63,694 nt of DNA from Neobacillus mesonae. GTDB taxonomy: Bacteria; Bacillota; Bacilli; Paenibacillales; Paenibacillaceae. Below, in pieces: positions 33,818 through 42,781 of the stretch. The stretch lies in NCBI GenBank assembly GCA_023715865.1, contig JAMBOW010000013.1, positions 1-63,694 on the forward strand, read 5' to 3'. Within the stretch, counting starts at the first letter, position 1. Every line of letters begins with the position of its first letter. The translations under genes and the position numbers were made by a program. The notes beneath the pieces were generated by a model. The model was not told the origin of the DNA. It did no database searches and saw only the letters and a program-made list of their open reading frames with translations.

Positions 33818-35893
33818 ATGGCAAGAGAGTTCTCCTTGAAAAATACACGTAACATCGGGATCATGGCGCATATTGACGCCGGTAAAACGACTACCACTGA
33901 GCGGATCTTGTTCTACACAGGCCGTACGCACAAAATCGGGGAAGTTCACGAGGGTGCTGCGACTATGGACTGGATGGAGCAGGAACAGGAGCGCGGGATC
34001 ACGATTACTTCCGCTGCGACGACCGCTCAATGGAAAGGTCACCGCGTAAATATCATTGATACCCCGGGACACGTTGACTTCACAGTAGAAGTTGAACGTT
34101 CCCTTCGTGTATTGGACGGAGCAGTAGGTGTTTTCAGTGCGAAAGAAGGCGTTGAGCCTCAGTCTGAAACTGTTTGGAGACAGGCTGATCGTTACGGCGT
34201 ACCTCGTATCGCATATGTAAACAAAATGGATATCATCGGTGCAGACTACCTTAACGTTGTTAAGGATATGCGCGAACGTCTTCAAGCAAATGCTGTTGCA
34301 ATTCAGCTGCCTATCGGTGCTGAGAATGATTTCGTTGGTATCATCGATATCGTTGAGCAAAAAGCATACATGTACAAAGACGATCTCGGTAAAGACATCG
34401 AAGAAACTGAGATTCCTGCAGACTTTGCAGATCAAGTCGAAGAGCTTCGTATGGAACTGATCGAGAAAGTAGCAGAACTTGATGAAGATCTGACTATGAA
34501 ATACCTTGAAGGTGAAGAAATCACTGTTGAAGAGATCAAAGCAGCTCTTCGTAAAGGTGTAGTAGAAGTTAAAATCTTCCCAGTTATCTGCGGATCTTCC
34601 TACCGTAACAAAGGTGTTCAGCTGATGCTGGATGCGGTTCTGGACTATCTTCCTGCTCCTGTTGATGTTCCTGACATCAAAGGTACTTTGGAAGACGGAA
34701 CAGAAGCGGTTCGTAAATCTTCTGACGAAGAAGCGTTCTCGGCGCTTGCGTTCAAGATTATGACGGATCCTTATGTGGGTAAATTAACATTCTTCCGCGT
34801 ATACTCCGGTGTTCTTACATCTGGATCTTACGTATTGAATGCAACTAAAGGTAAACGCGAACGTATCGGTCGTATCCTTCAAATGCACGCAAACAGCCGT
34901 CAAGAAATCACTGAAGTTTACGCTGGTGATATTGCGTCTGCTGTAGGTTTGAAAGATACTGGTACAGGTGATACACTATGTGATGAGAAAAACCCGGTTA
35001 TCCTGGAGTCTATGAACTTCCCTGATCCGGTTATTCAAATCGCGGTTGAACCAAAAACTAAAGCTGACCAAGATAAAATGTCTGTTGCTCTCGGTAAGTT
35101 GACTGAAGAGGATCCAACTCTTCGTGCTCATACTGATGAAGAAACAGGTCAAACTATCTTGGCTGGTATGGGTGAACTTCACCTTGATATCATCATCGAC
35201 CGTATGCGTCGTGAGTTCAAAGTGGACACTAACATTGGTCAACCACAAGTTGCTTACCGTGAAACATTCCGTCAAGCAGCGCGTGTTGAAGGTAAATTCG
35301 TACGTCAGTCCGGTGGCCGCGGTCAATATGGACACGTATGGGTTGAATTCGAACCGCTTGAAGCGGGTAGCGGTAACCAATTCGAAAGTAAAGTCGTCGG
35401 TGGATCCGTACCACGTGAGTATATTGGTCCTGCTCAACAAGGTATCGAGGAATCCATGAAAAATGGTGTCCTTGCTGGCTTCCCACTTGTAGACGTAAAA
35501 GCTACAATTGTAGACGGTTCTTACCATGATGTCGATTCCAATGAAATGGCATTTAAAATTGCCGGTTCAATGGCGCTTAAAGCAGCTAAAGACAAGTGTA
35601 AAGCTGTCCTGCTTGAGCCAATCATGAAAGTGGAAGTAACTGTTCCAGAAGAGTACATGGGTGACGTTATGGGTATGCTGAACTCCCGTCGCGGTAGAAT
35701 CGAAGGTATGGATTCCCGTGGTGGTACGCAAATCATTCGTGCTAAAGTACCTCTCTCTGAAATGTTTGGATATTCCACAACTCTCCGTTCTGGTACACAA
35801 GGTCGCGGTGTGTTCTCCATGGAACTTTCTCATTACGAAGAAGTTCCAAGAACGATCTCCGAAGAAATCGTGTCCAAAGCTAAGGGAGAATAA
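33818..35893 (+). CDS. fusA: Translation elongation factor G
   Basis: A 691-residue translocation GTPase. G1 is AHIDAGKTT (residues 17-25), then the DTPGHVDF and NKMD motifs, and domains II to V through to the C-terminus. AAGGGAGAC precedes ATG 33818. It sits in the str operon ahead of tuf. Confidence 0.98.
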   Translation: MAREFSLKNTRNIGIMAHIDAGKTTTTERILFYTGRTHKIGEVHEGAATMDWMEQEQERGITITSAATTAQWKGHRVNIIDTPGHVDFTVEVERSLRVLDGAVGVFSAKEGVEPQSETVWRQADRYGVPRIAYVNKMDIIGADYLNVVKDMRERLQANAVAIQLPIGAENDFVGIIDIVEQKAYMYKDDLGKDIEETEIPADFADQVEELRMELIEKVAELDEDLTMKYLEGEEITVEEIKAALRKGVVEVKIFPVICGSSYRNKGVQLMLDAVLDYLPAPVDVPDIKGTLEDGTEAVRKSSDEEAFSALAFKIMTDPYVGKLTFFRVYSGVLTSGSYVLNATKGKRERIGRILQMHANSRQEITEVYAGDIASAVGLKDTGTGDTLCDEKNPVILESMNFPDPVIQIAVEPKTKADQDKMSVALGKLTEEDPTLRAHTDEETGQTILAGMGELHLDIIIDRMRREFKVDTNIGQPQVAYRETFRQAARVEGKFVRQSGGRGQYGHVWVEFEPLEAGSGNQFESKVVGGSVPREYIGPAQQGIEESMKNGVLAGFPLVDVKATIVDGSYHDVDSNEMAFKIAGSMALKAAKDKCKAVLLEPIMKVEVTVPEEYMGDVMGMLNSRRGRIEGMDSRGGTQIIRAKVPLSEMFGYSTTLRSGTQGRGVFSMELSHYEEVPRTISEEIVSKAKGE

Positions 35894-36000
35894 GTTTTAC
35901 TCACTGATGTATGCAGCGTCGTAAGGTTTAATGGATCTTATGGTGCTGTAAACACAGTGCCAACATATAATATAAACCACTTTAAGGAGGCCACGTTCAA

Positions 36001-37191
36001 ATGGCAAAGGCTAAATTCGAACGTAATAAACCACACGTTAACATTGGTACTATCGGTCACGTTGACCATGGTAAAACTACTTTGACTGCTGCAATCACAA
36101 CTGTATTGTCTAAAACATACGGTGGTGCAGCGGTTGCATTCGATCAAATCGACAAAGCTCCAGAAGAGCGCGAACGCGGTATCACTATCTCTACTGCACA
36201 CGTAGAGTACGAAACTGATGCTCGTCACTATGCACACGTTGACTGCCCAGGTCACGCCGACTATGTTAAAAACATGATCACTGGTGCTGCACAAATGGAC
36301 GGAGCAATCCTGGTTGTATCCGCAGCTGACGGCCCTATGCCGCAAACTCGTGAGCACATCCTTCTGTCCCGCCAAGTAGGCGTACCTTACATCGTTGTAT
36401 TCTTGAACAAATGCGACATGGTAGAAGACGAAGAACTTCTTGAACTGGTTGAAATGGAAGTTCGCGACCTTCTTAGCGAATATGACTTCCCAGGTGATGA
36501 TACTCCAATCACTCGTGGATCTGCTCGTGAAGCTCTTCAAAACCCAGATGGCGAATGGGCTCAAAAAATCGTTGAGATGTTCAAAGTAATTGATACTTAC
36601 GTCCCAACTCCTGAGCGCGACACTGAGAGACCATTCTTGATGCCTGTCGAGGATGTATTCTCCATCACTGGTCGTGGTACAGTTGCAACTGGACGTATCG
36701 AACGCGGTACTGTTAAAGTCGGCGATGAAATCGAAATCGTTGGTATCGCTGAAGAGTCCAGAAAATCCGTAGTAACGGGCGTAGAAATGTTCCGTAAACT
36801 TCTGGATTCCGCTCAAGCGGGTGACAACATCGGAGCATTGCTTCGTGGTGTAGACCGTGCTCAAATCGAGCGTGGACAAGTTCTTTCCAAACCAGGTTCT
36901 GTTAAACCACATACTGAGTTCACTGCTCAAGTATACGTTTTGACTAAAGAAGAAGGTGGACGTCATAAGCCTTTCTTCACTGGATACCGTCCTCAGTTCT
37001 ACTTCCGTACAACTGACGTAACTGGTATCATCAACCTGCCAGAAGGTACTGAAATGGTTATGCCTGGCGACAACATCGAAGTTACAGTATCTCTGATCGC
37101 TCCAATCGCTATCGAAGAAGGAACTAAGTTCTCTATTCGTGAAGGTGGACGTACAGTAGGTGCTGGTGCGGTAGCTACAATCATTAAATAA
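36001..37191 (+). CDS. tuf: Translation elongation factor Tu
   Basis: A 396-residue EF-Tu. G1 is GHVDHGKTT (19-27), then DCPGHADYVKNMITG and NKCDMV, followed by beta-barrel domains II and III. AAGGAGG lies upstream. A short hairpin GGTGCTGT/ACAGTGCC (35942-35961) and a TATAAT (35966-35971) with no clear -35 sit in the 107-bp fusA-tuf gap, so an internal tuf promoter is possible. Codon use is highly biased, as expected for the most abundant protein. Confidence 0.98.
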   Translation: MAKAKFERNKPHVNIGTIGHVDHGKTTLTAAITTVLSKTYGGAAVAFDQIDKAPEERERGITISTAHVEYETDARHYAHVDCPGHADYVKNMITGAAQMDGAILVVSAADGPMPQTREHILLSRQVGVPYIVVFLNKCDMVEDEELLELVEMEVRDLLSEYDFPGDDTPITRGSAREALQNPDGEWAQKIVEMFKVIDTYVPTPERDTERPFLMPVEDVFSITGRGTVATGRIERGTVKVGDEIEIVGIAEESRKSVVTGVEMFRKLLDSAQAGDNIGALLRGVDRAQIERGQVLSKPGSVKPHTEFTAQVYVLTKEEGGRHKPFFTGYRPQFYFRTTDVTGIINLPEGTEMVMPGDNIEVTVSLIAPIAIEEGTKFSIREGGRTVGAGAVATIIK

Positions 37192-37217
37192 TTTGGCTGC
37201 GAGCTGAATTTGATAAA

Positions 37218-37257
37218 GCAACATTGTATTGGAACGAGCAACATTGTATTGGAACGA
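37218..37257 (+). repeat. Perfect 20-bp tandem duplication after tuf
   Basis: The unit GCAACATTGTATTGGAACGA occurs twice head to tail (37218-37237 and 37238-37257), between the tuf stop and its terminator. It looks like a recent slippage or tandem duplication. Confidence 0.97.
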
Positions 37258-37259
37258 AT

Positions 37260-37297
37260 AAAAGGATCCTGACGATTTTGAAGTCAGGATCCTTTTT
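37260..37297 (+). terminator. Terminator of the str operon
   Basis: AAAAGGATCCTGAC pairs with GTCAGGATCCTTTT around a 9-nt loop and ends in T residues. Confidence 0.92.
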
Positions 37298-37341
37298 CTT
37301 TTAAGTTTCATCCGTATTACAGATATTTTCATAAATTTCCT

Positions 37342-37371
37342 TTGGCTATTTTACGTTCTATCATATATAAT
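37342..37371 (+). promoter_or_regulatory. Upstream promoter P1 of the S10 operon
   Basis: TTGGCT (37342-37347), an 18-bp spacer, perfect TATAAT (37366-37371). Confidence 0.6.
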
Positions 37372-37395
37372 AGTACGAGTTGCGAATCGAGAGTA

Positions 37396-37449
37396 CATTC
37401 ATGTAGGATGACTGATGAATGCCTGCAAGAAGATATATTCATCTTTTTT
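37396..37449 (+). promoter_or_regulatory. Candidate attenuator between the two S10 promoters
   Basis: GATGAAT (37414-37420) pairs with ATTCATC (37437-37443) and runs into a T tract, a terminator shape. The same segment ATGAATG (37415-37421) pairs instead with CATTCAT (37396-37402), which would prevent it. The stems are AU-rich and modest. Only P1 transcripts would pass through; P2 starts beyond it. Confidence 0.45.
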
Positions 37450-37459
37450 ATATAAATGC

Positions 37460-37488
37460 TTGCAATGCGCCTAAGTTTTCTATATAAT
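37460..37488 (+). promoter_or_regulatory. Downstream promoter P2 of the S10 operon
   Basis: TTGCAA (37460-37465), a 17-bp spacer, perfect TATAAT (37483-37488). Confidence 0.72.
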
Positions 37489-37499
37489 AATGAATGTTG

Positions 37500-37620
37500 T
37501 TCTGTGACGTTGCGATGATGTGAGAGGTTACTGACACACCCGGCCCCTTTGCCATGGGAGAGTGGGTCAGAAAATTTTCACGGAGTATGTCCGATATTAA
37601 ATTGGGCGATAGAAGGAGGG
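37500..37620 (+). promoter_or_regulatory. Structured rpsJ (S10 operon) leader
   Basis: The leader contains CTGAC and GTCAG arms flanking ACCCGGCCCCTTTGCCATGG and GAGAGTG, which fold into a hairpin. I recall a similar GAGAGGTTACTGACACACCC segment upstream of rpsJ in other Bacilli, but this memory is unchecked. No ORF with a ribosome site lies here. Confidence 0.4.
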
Positions 37621-37626
37621 ACTAAA

Positions 37627-37935
37627 ATGGCAAAGCAAAAAATTCGTATTCGTTTGAAAGCTTACGACCACAGAATTCTTGATCAATCCGCAGAGAAGAT
37701 TGTTGAAACGGCAAAACGTTCGGGTGCAGGTGTATCCGGTCCGATTCCGCTTCCGACTGAAAAACAAGTTATTACTATTCTCCGTGCGGTACACAAGTAC
37801 AAGGATTCCCGGGAGCAATTCGAAATGCGCACACATAAGCGTCTGATCGATATTGTTAACCCTACTCCACAAACTGTGGATGCCTTGATGCGCTTGGATC
37901 TGCCGTCCGGTGTAGATATCGAAATTAAATTGTAA
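37627..37935 (+). CDS. rpsJ: 30S ribosomal protein S10 / NusE
   Basis: A 102-residue S10, also the NusE partner of NusG/NusB in antitermination. ATG 37627 (MAKQKIRIRLKAYDHR) follows AAGGAGGG; the longer open frame upstream lies in the leader. It is the first gene of the long S10-spc-alpha cluster, with rplC 39 bp downstream. Confidence 0.97.
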   Translation: MAKQKIRIRLKAYDHRILDQSAEKIVETAKRSGAGVSGPIPLPTEKQVITILRAVHKYKDSREQFEMRTHKRLIDIVNPTPQTVDALMRLDLPSGVDIEIKL

Positions 37936-37974
37936 TTCAAGTAATGTATTAATGGAAGGAAAAGAGGTGTCAAC

Positions 37975-38598
37975 ATGAAAGGTATCTTAGGTAAAAAACT
38001 TGGCATGACGCAAGTGTTTACTCCAGAAGGTAATGTAATTCCTGTAACTGTAATTGAAGCAGGTCCTACTGTTGTCTTGCAAAAGAAAGACCTTGAGAAC
38101 GACGGCTATGAAGCGGTTCAACTAGGTTATGCCGATAAGAAAGAAAAAAATGCTAACAAACCTGAAACAGGACATGCGAAAAAAGCTAATACAGCTCCTA
38201 AGCGCTACGTTCGCGAGCTCCGCGGTGTTGATCTTGCGGGATTCGAGGTTGGCCAAGAACTTAAAGCAGACATCTTCGCTGAAGGCGAATTTGTTGACGT
38301 AACAGGAATCTCCAAAGGTAAAGGTTTTGCCGGCGTTATCAAACGTTGGGGACAAAGCACTGGACCTATGTCTCACGGTTCCCGTTATCATAGAGGACCA
38401 GGTTCCATGGGTTCCATTCAAGCAAACCGCGTTCCTAAAGGTAAACACCTTCCAGGACACATGGGTCACGAAACAGTTACAATCCAACGTCTTGAAGTTA
38501 TCAAAGTAGACGCTGAGCGTAACGTATTGCTTGTTAAAGGTTCCATTCCTGGACCGAAAAACAGCTTCGTTAAAATTAGAGAATCGGTGAAGAAATAA
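37975..38598 (+). CDS. rplC: 50S ribosomal protein L3
   Basis: A 207-residue L3 that reaches toward the peptidyl-transferase centre. MKGILGKKLGMTQVF start and the SHGSRYHRGPGSMG loop are conserved. RBS AGAGGTG. It is S10 operon gene 2. Confidence 0.97.
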   Translation: MKGILGKKLGMTQVFTPEGNVIPVTVIEAGPTVVLQKKDLENDGYEAVQLGYADKKEKNANKPETGHAKKANTAPKRYVRELRGVDLAGFEVGQELKADIFAEGEFVDVTGISKGKGFAGVIKRWGQSTGPMSHGSRYHRGPGSMGSIQANRVPKGKHLPGHMGHETVTIQRLEVIKVDAERNVLLVKGSIPGPKNSFVKIRESVKK

Positions 38599-38624
38599 TC
38601 ACCTAAAGAAAGGAGGAACACGAA

Positions 38625-39248
38625 ATGCCAAAAGTAGCACTTTTTAATGTCAGTGGTAGCCAAGTAGGAGAAGTTGAACTGAATGACGCGGTATTCGGAA
38701 TCGAGCCGAACACTCACGTACTTCATGATGCTGTTGTTATGCAACGCGCTTCCCTGCGTCAAGGTACACACAAAGTAAAAGGACGTTCTGAAGTACGCGG
38801 CGGCGGACGTAAACCTTGGAAACAAAAAGGTACTGGACGCGCTCGTCAAGGTTCGATCCGTGCACCACAATGGGTAGGTGGCGGTACTGTATTTGGTCCT
38901 ACACCACGCAGCTATGCGTTCAAACTGCCTAAGAAAGTTCGTCGTCTGGCGATTAAATCCGCTTTGTCTTCCAAAGTGATTGATAACGAAATTATCGTTC
39001 TGGATGCTCTTGCGCTGACTGCACCGAAAACTAAAGAGTTTGCAGCTATTTTGAACAACCTCAAAGTAGAACGCAAAGCTTTGATCGTTGCACCAGACTA
39101 TGATGATAATGTTGCTCTTTCCGCAAGAAATATTCCTGGTGTGAAATTTGTAGCGGCTGACGGCATTAATGTTCTTGACGTACTTACGTACGACAAACTG
39201 ATCATTACGAAAGAAGCAGTTCAGAAGGTAGAGGAGGTGCTCGCGTAA
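38625..39248 (+). CDS. rplD: 50S ribosomal protein L4
   Basis: A 207-residue L4 with the extended loop (RGGGRKPWKQKGTGRARQGS) that lines the exit tunnel near macrolide sites; no resistance-type change is obvious. AAAGGAGGA precedes the ATG. The stop overlaps the rplW start in TAATG. Confidence 0.97.
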   Translation: MPKVALFNVSGSQVGEVELNDAVFGIEPNTHVLHDAVVMQRASLRQGTHKVKGRSEVRGGGRKPWKQKGTGRARQGSIRAPQWVGGGTVFGPTPRSYAFKLPKKVRRLAIKSALSSKVIDNEIIVLDALALTAPKTKEFAAILNNLKVERKALIVAPDYDDNVALSARNIPGVKFVAADGINVLDVLTYDKLIITKEAVQKVEEVLA

Positions 39249-39538
39249 TGAAGAATCCTCGTGACATTATTAAACGTCCGGTGATTACTGAACGTACAGC
39301 TGATATGATGGCCGACTTGAAATATGTATTTGAAGTCGATATTCGTGCTAACAAAACCGAAATCAAAGCTGCTATTGAAGAAATCTTTAATGTTAAAGTT
39401 AAAGTCGTGAACACTCTTCGCGTACCTGGTAAGCTGAAACGCTACGGACGCTACTCGGGATATACTCCAGAGTGGAAAAAAGCATTCGTAACATTGGCTC
39501 CAGATAGCAAAGCTCTTGAGTTCTTTGAATCGGTATAA
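39248..39538 (+). CDS. rplW: 50S ribosomal protein L23
   Basis: A 96-residue L23 at the tunnel exit, docking site for trigger factor and SRP. It starts MKNPRDIIKRPVITE. It overlaps rplD by 1 nt (TAATG), and GAGGAGGTG lies within the end of rplD. Confidence 0.97.
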   Translation: MKNPRDIIKRPVITERTADMMADLKYVFEVDIRANKTEIKAAIEEIFNVKVKVVNTLRVPGKLKRYGRYSGYTPEWKKAFVTLAPDSKALEFFESV

Positions 39539-39569
39539 TCAGAAACTTTAAAGTAAGGAGGGAAAATCA

Positions 39570-40400
39570 GTGCCAATCAAAAAGTACAAACCGACGTCTC
39601 CGGCTAGACGTAACATGTCTGTGTCTACTTTTGAAGAGATCACAACTAACCAGCCAGAGAAATCGCTGCTTGCTCCACTGAGCAAAACAGCTGGCCGTAA
39701 CAACCAAGGTAAAATTACGGTTCGTCACCACGGCGGCGGACACAAACGTAAATACCGTATCATTGACTTCAAACGTACTAAAGATGGAATACCGGGCCGC
39801 GTTGCTACAATCGAGTATGACCCGAACCGTACTTCCAACATCGCTCTGATCCATTATGCAGATGGTGAGAAACGCTACATCATCGCTCCTAAAGGTCTGA
39901 AAGTAGGAGACCAAATCGAGTCCGGCCCTAACGCGGACATCAAAACAGGTAACGCACTGCCGCTTGAAAACATTCCAGTAGGTACCGTTATCCACAACAT
40001 CGAACTTCAACCAGGTAAAGGTGGACAATTGGTTCGCGCTGCTGGTACTGAAGCTCAGCTTCTTGGTAAAGAAGAAAAATACGTAACAGTTCGTCTTTCC
40101 TCCGGTGAAGTACGCCGCATTCTGAAAGTTTGCCGCGCTACGATCGGTTCCGTAGGTAACGAAGATCACGAACTTGTTAAAATTGGTAAAGCAGGCCGTA
40201 GCCGCTGGCTCGGACAACGTCCTGAAGTTCGCGGGGTAGTAATGAACCCTAACGATCACCCTCACGGTGGTGGTGAAGGACGCGCTCCAATCGGACGTAA
40301 ATCGCCAATGTCTCCATGGGGTAAACCAACTCTTGGTTACAAAACGCGTAAGAAAAACAAAGCTTCTGACAAATACATCGTTCGCCGCCGCACGAAGTAA
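39570..40400 (+). CDS. rplB: 50S ribosomal protein L2
   Basis: A 276-residue L2, essential for subunit joining and peptidyl transfer. GTG 39570 (MPIKKYKPTSPARRNM) follows AAGGAGGG. The conserved C-terminal histidine region NPNDHPHGGGEGRAPIGRK is intact. Confidence 0.97.
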   Translation: MPIKKYKPTSPARRNMSVSTFEEITTNQPEKSLLAPLSKTAGRNNQGKITVRHHGGGHKRKYRIIDFKRTKDGIPGRVATIEYDPNRTSNIALIHYADGEKRYIIAPKGLKVGDQIESGPNADIKTGNALPLENIPVGTVIHNIELQPGKGGQLVRAAGTEAQLLGKEEKYVTVRLSSGEVRRILKVCRATIGSVGNEDHELVKIGKAGRSRWLGQRPEVRGVVMNPNDHPHGGGEGRAPIGRKSPMSPWGKPTLGYKTRKKNKASDKYIVRRRTK

Positions 40401-40478
40401 TACACAACTAACCTGTGCATAACTTCGCGCGAGCGATCGTGAATGAACGAGAACATTGGATGAAGGGAGGATTTACAC

Positions 40479-40757
40479 ATGAGTCGCAGTCTTAAAAAAG
40501 GGCCATTCGTAGATGGCTACCTGTTGAAAAAAGTAGAAGACATGAACGAGTCTGGCAAAAAGCTGGTGATCAAAACTTGGTCCCGTCGTTCTACAATTTT
40601 CCCACAATTCATTGGACATACGTTTGGTGTGTATGACGGCCGTAAACACGTTCCTGTTTATGTAACGGAAGATATGGTTGGACACAAGCTGGGTGAGTTC
40701 GCTCCTACGCGTACTTATAAAGGCCATGCAGCAGACGATAAGAAGACTAGAAGATAA
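40479..40757 (+). CDS. rpsS: 30S ribosomal protein S19
   Basis: A 92-residue S19 of the 30S head that contacts S13 and the 50S subunit. It begins MSRSLKKGPFVDGYLLKKVE, with HKLGEFAPTRTYKGH near the end. GGGAGGA lies upstream. Confidence 0.97.
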   Translation: MSRSLKKGPFVDGYLLKKVEDMNESGKKLVIKTWSRRSTIFPQFIGHTFGVYDGRKHVPVYVTEDMVGHKLGEFAPTRTYKGHAADDKKTRR

Positions 40758-40793
40758 ATGATCAAGCGCTAATGTTTGAGAGGAGGTTAAACA

Positions 40794-41126
40794 ATGGAAG
40801 CAAAAGCACATGCCAAGTTTATTCGGATTGCTCCTCGTAAAGTTCAACTCGTTGTTGACTTGATTCGCGGCAAGCAAGTGGGCGAGGCGATCGCGATTCT
40901 GCGCCACACTCCAAAATCCGCTTCTCCAGTAGTTGAGAAGTTGTTGAACTCTGCTATCGCTAACGCGGAGCACAACTATTCCCTGGATGTTAACAAACTG
41001 GTTATCTCGCAAGCTTACGTAAACCAAGGTCCGACAATGAAACGTTTCCGCCCTCGTGCAATGGGACGTGCAAGCCGGATCAACAAACGCACTAGCCACA
41101 TCACTTTGGTGGTATCTGAAAAATAA
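40794..41126 (+). CDS. rplV: 50S ribosomal protein L22
   Basis: A 110-residue L22, whose hairpin (MKRFRPRAMGRASRINKRTS) lines the exit tunnel. No insertion or deletion typical of macrolide resistance is seen. GAGGAGG precedes the ATG. rpsC starts 14 bp after the stop. Confidence 0.97.
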   Translation: MEAKAHAKFIRIAPRKVQLVVDLIRGKQVGEAIAILRHTPKSASPVVEKLLNSAIANAEHNYSLDVNKLVISQAYVNQGPTMKRFRPRAMGRASRINKRTSHITLVVSEK

Positions 41127-41139
41127 GGAGGGAAAACGT

Positions 41140-41805
41140 GTGGGACAAAAGGTAAATCCCGTCGGACTCCGTATCGGCGTAATTCGTGATTGGGAATCCA
41201 AATGGTACGCAGGCAAAGATTTCGGTGATCTTTTGCTGGAAGACGTTAAAATTCGTGAATACCTGAAAAATAAATTGAAAGACTCCGCAGTATCTCGTAT
41301 CGAAATCGAGAGAGCGGCTAACCGTGTCAACGTAACGATCCACACTGCTAAACCAGGAATGGTTATCGGTAAAGGTGGTTCTGAAGTTGAAATTCTCCGT
41401 GGTCAAATCACGAAGATTGCTGGCGGTAAAAAGGTTCATATCAACATTTCTGAAATCAAACAACCAGACCTTGACGCAATTCTCGTTGCTGAAAGCATTG
41501 CACAACAATTGGAACGCCGTGTTTCTTTCCGTCGTGCTCTGAAACAAGCAATTCAAAGAACTATGCGTGCAGGTGCTAAAGGTATCAAAACACAAGTAGG
41601 CGGACGTCTTGGCGGTGCTGAGATCGCACGTTCTGAAGGCTACAGTGAAGGAACTGTTCCACTGCACACGCTTCGTGCCGACATCGACTATGGTACAGCG
41701 GAAGCTCATACAACTTACGGCCGTCTTGGCGTAAAAGTATGGATCTATCGTGGAGAGGTTCTTCCTACGGCTAAGAAACAAGCTGCTAAGGAAGGAGGCA
41801 ACTAA
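41140..41805 (+). CDS. rpsC: 30S ribosomal protein S3
   Basis: A 221-residue S3 with a KH domain (MVIGKGGSEVEILR) at the mRNA entry channel. GTG 41140 (MGQKVNPVGLRIGVIRDWES) follows AAGGAGGG. The long open frame starting inside rplV is not real. rplP begins 3 nt after the stop. Confidence 0.97.
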   Translation: MGQKVNPVGLRIGVIRDWESKWYAGKDFGDLLLEDVKIREYLKNKLKDSAVSRIEIERAANRVNVTIHTAKPGMVIGKGGSEVEILRGQITKIAGGKKVHINISEIKQPDLDAILVAESIAQQLERRVSFRRALKQAIQRTMRAGAKGIKTQVGGRLGGAEIARSEGYSEGTVPLHTLRADIDYGTAEAHTTYGRLGVKVWIYRGEVLPTAKKQAAKEGGN

Positions 41806-41807
41806 TC

Positions 41808-42242
41808 ATGTTGGTGCCAAAACGCGTAAAACACCGCAAGCAACAACGCGGTCACATGAAAGGTCAAGCTAAAGGCGGAACTACACTGAACTTTGGTGAG
41901 TACGGTCTACAAGCAACTGAACCATCTTGGATTACGAACCGTCAGATCGAGGCTGCTCGTATCGCGATGACTCGTTACATCAAACGTGGTGGTAAAGTTT
42001 GGATTAAAATCTTCCCAGACAAACCTATTACTCAAAAGCCTCTTGAAGTACGTATGGGTAGTGGTAAAGGTAACGTCGAAAAATGGGTTGCTGTTGTTAA
42101 ACCAGGAAAGATCATGTTCGAACTTTCCGGTGTACCAGAAGAAGTTGCTCGCGAAGCAATGCGTCTGGCTGCTCACAAGCTGCCAATCAAGACGAAGTTC
42201 GTGAAACGTGAAGAATTGGGTGGTGAAGTAAATGAAGGCTAG
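41808..42242 (+). CDS. rplP: 50S ribosomal protein L16
   Basis: A 144-residue L16 near the A-site tRNA elbow. It begins MLVPKRVKHRKQQRGHMKG, with the conserved GSGKGNVEKWVAVVKPG. GGAGG lies in the end of rpsC. It overlaps rpmC by 11 nt. Confidence 0.97.
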   Translation: MLVPKRVKHRKQQRGHMKGQAKGGTTLNFGEYGLQATEPSWITNRQIEAARIAMTRYIKRGGKVWIKIFPDKPITQKPLEVRMGSGKGNVEKWVAVVKPGKIMFELSGVPEEVAREAMRLAAHKLPIKTKFVKREELGGEVNEG

Positions 42243-42429
42243 TGAATTCCGCAACCTAACCACTGCTGAAATTGAGCAAAAGATTGCCGGATTTAAAGAA
42301 GAACTCTTTAACCTCCGCTTTCAACTCGCTACCGGTCAGCTTGATAACCCGACACGTATTCGTGACGTACGTAAAGAAATTGCACGTGCAAAAACGATCA
42401 TTCGTGAAAGAGAACTTGGGATTAGCTAA
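42232..42429 (+). CDS. rpmC: 50S ribosomal protein L29
   Basis: A 65-residue two-helix L29 at the tunnel exit next to L23. Its ATG lies inside the end of rplP, with GGTGGTG upstream. The typical LFNLRFQLATGQLDNPTRI is present. Confidence 0.96.
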   Translation: MKASEFRNLTTAEIEQKIAGFKEELFNLRFQLATGQLDNPTRIRDVRKEIARAKTIIRERELGIS

Positions 42430-42480
42430 TATATAGTACCGGATGGACAATCCGTCTGTAATTGAGGAAGGAGGCCAACA

Positions 42481-42747
42481 ATGAGCGAAGAACGTAACGC
42501 ACGTCGAGTGCAAGTCGGTAAAGTTGTTAGCGATAAAATGGATAAAACAATCGTGGTTGCTGTAGAAACTTACAAAAAACATGATTTGTACCATAAACGC
42601 ATCAAATACACGAAAAAGTTCAAAGCACATGATGAAAACAACACTGCTAAAATCGGTGATACTGTAAAAATCATGGAAACTCGTCCTTTGTCGAAAGACA
42701 AGAACTGGAGACTCGTTGAAGTCGTAGAAAAAGCGATTATCATTTAA
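42481..42747 (+). CDS. rpsQ: 30S ribosomal protein S17
   Basis: An 88-residue OB-fold S17. Conserved VGKVVSDKMDKTIVV and KIMETRPLSKDKNWRLVE are present. AAGGAGG precedes the ATG. Confidence 0.97.
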   Translation: MSEERNARRVQVGKVVSDKMDKTIVVAVETYKKHDLYHKRIKYTKKFKAHDENNTAKIGDTVKIMETRPLSKDKNWRLVEVVEKAIII

Positions 42748-42781
42748 TGGTATTCAGCTTTGCTGAAAGGAGGAAAACAAG

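Noticed and set aside
35938..37332. Long antisense open frame (over 400 codons) across tuf, and similar antisense frames over rpoB, rpoC and gltX
   Set aside because: They mirror strongly codon-biased genes, lack Shine-Dalgarno sites and give cysteine/serine-rich products typical of antisense shadows.
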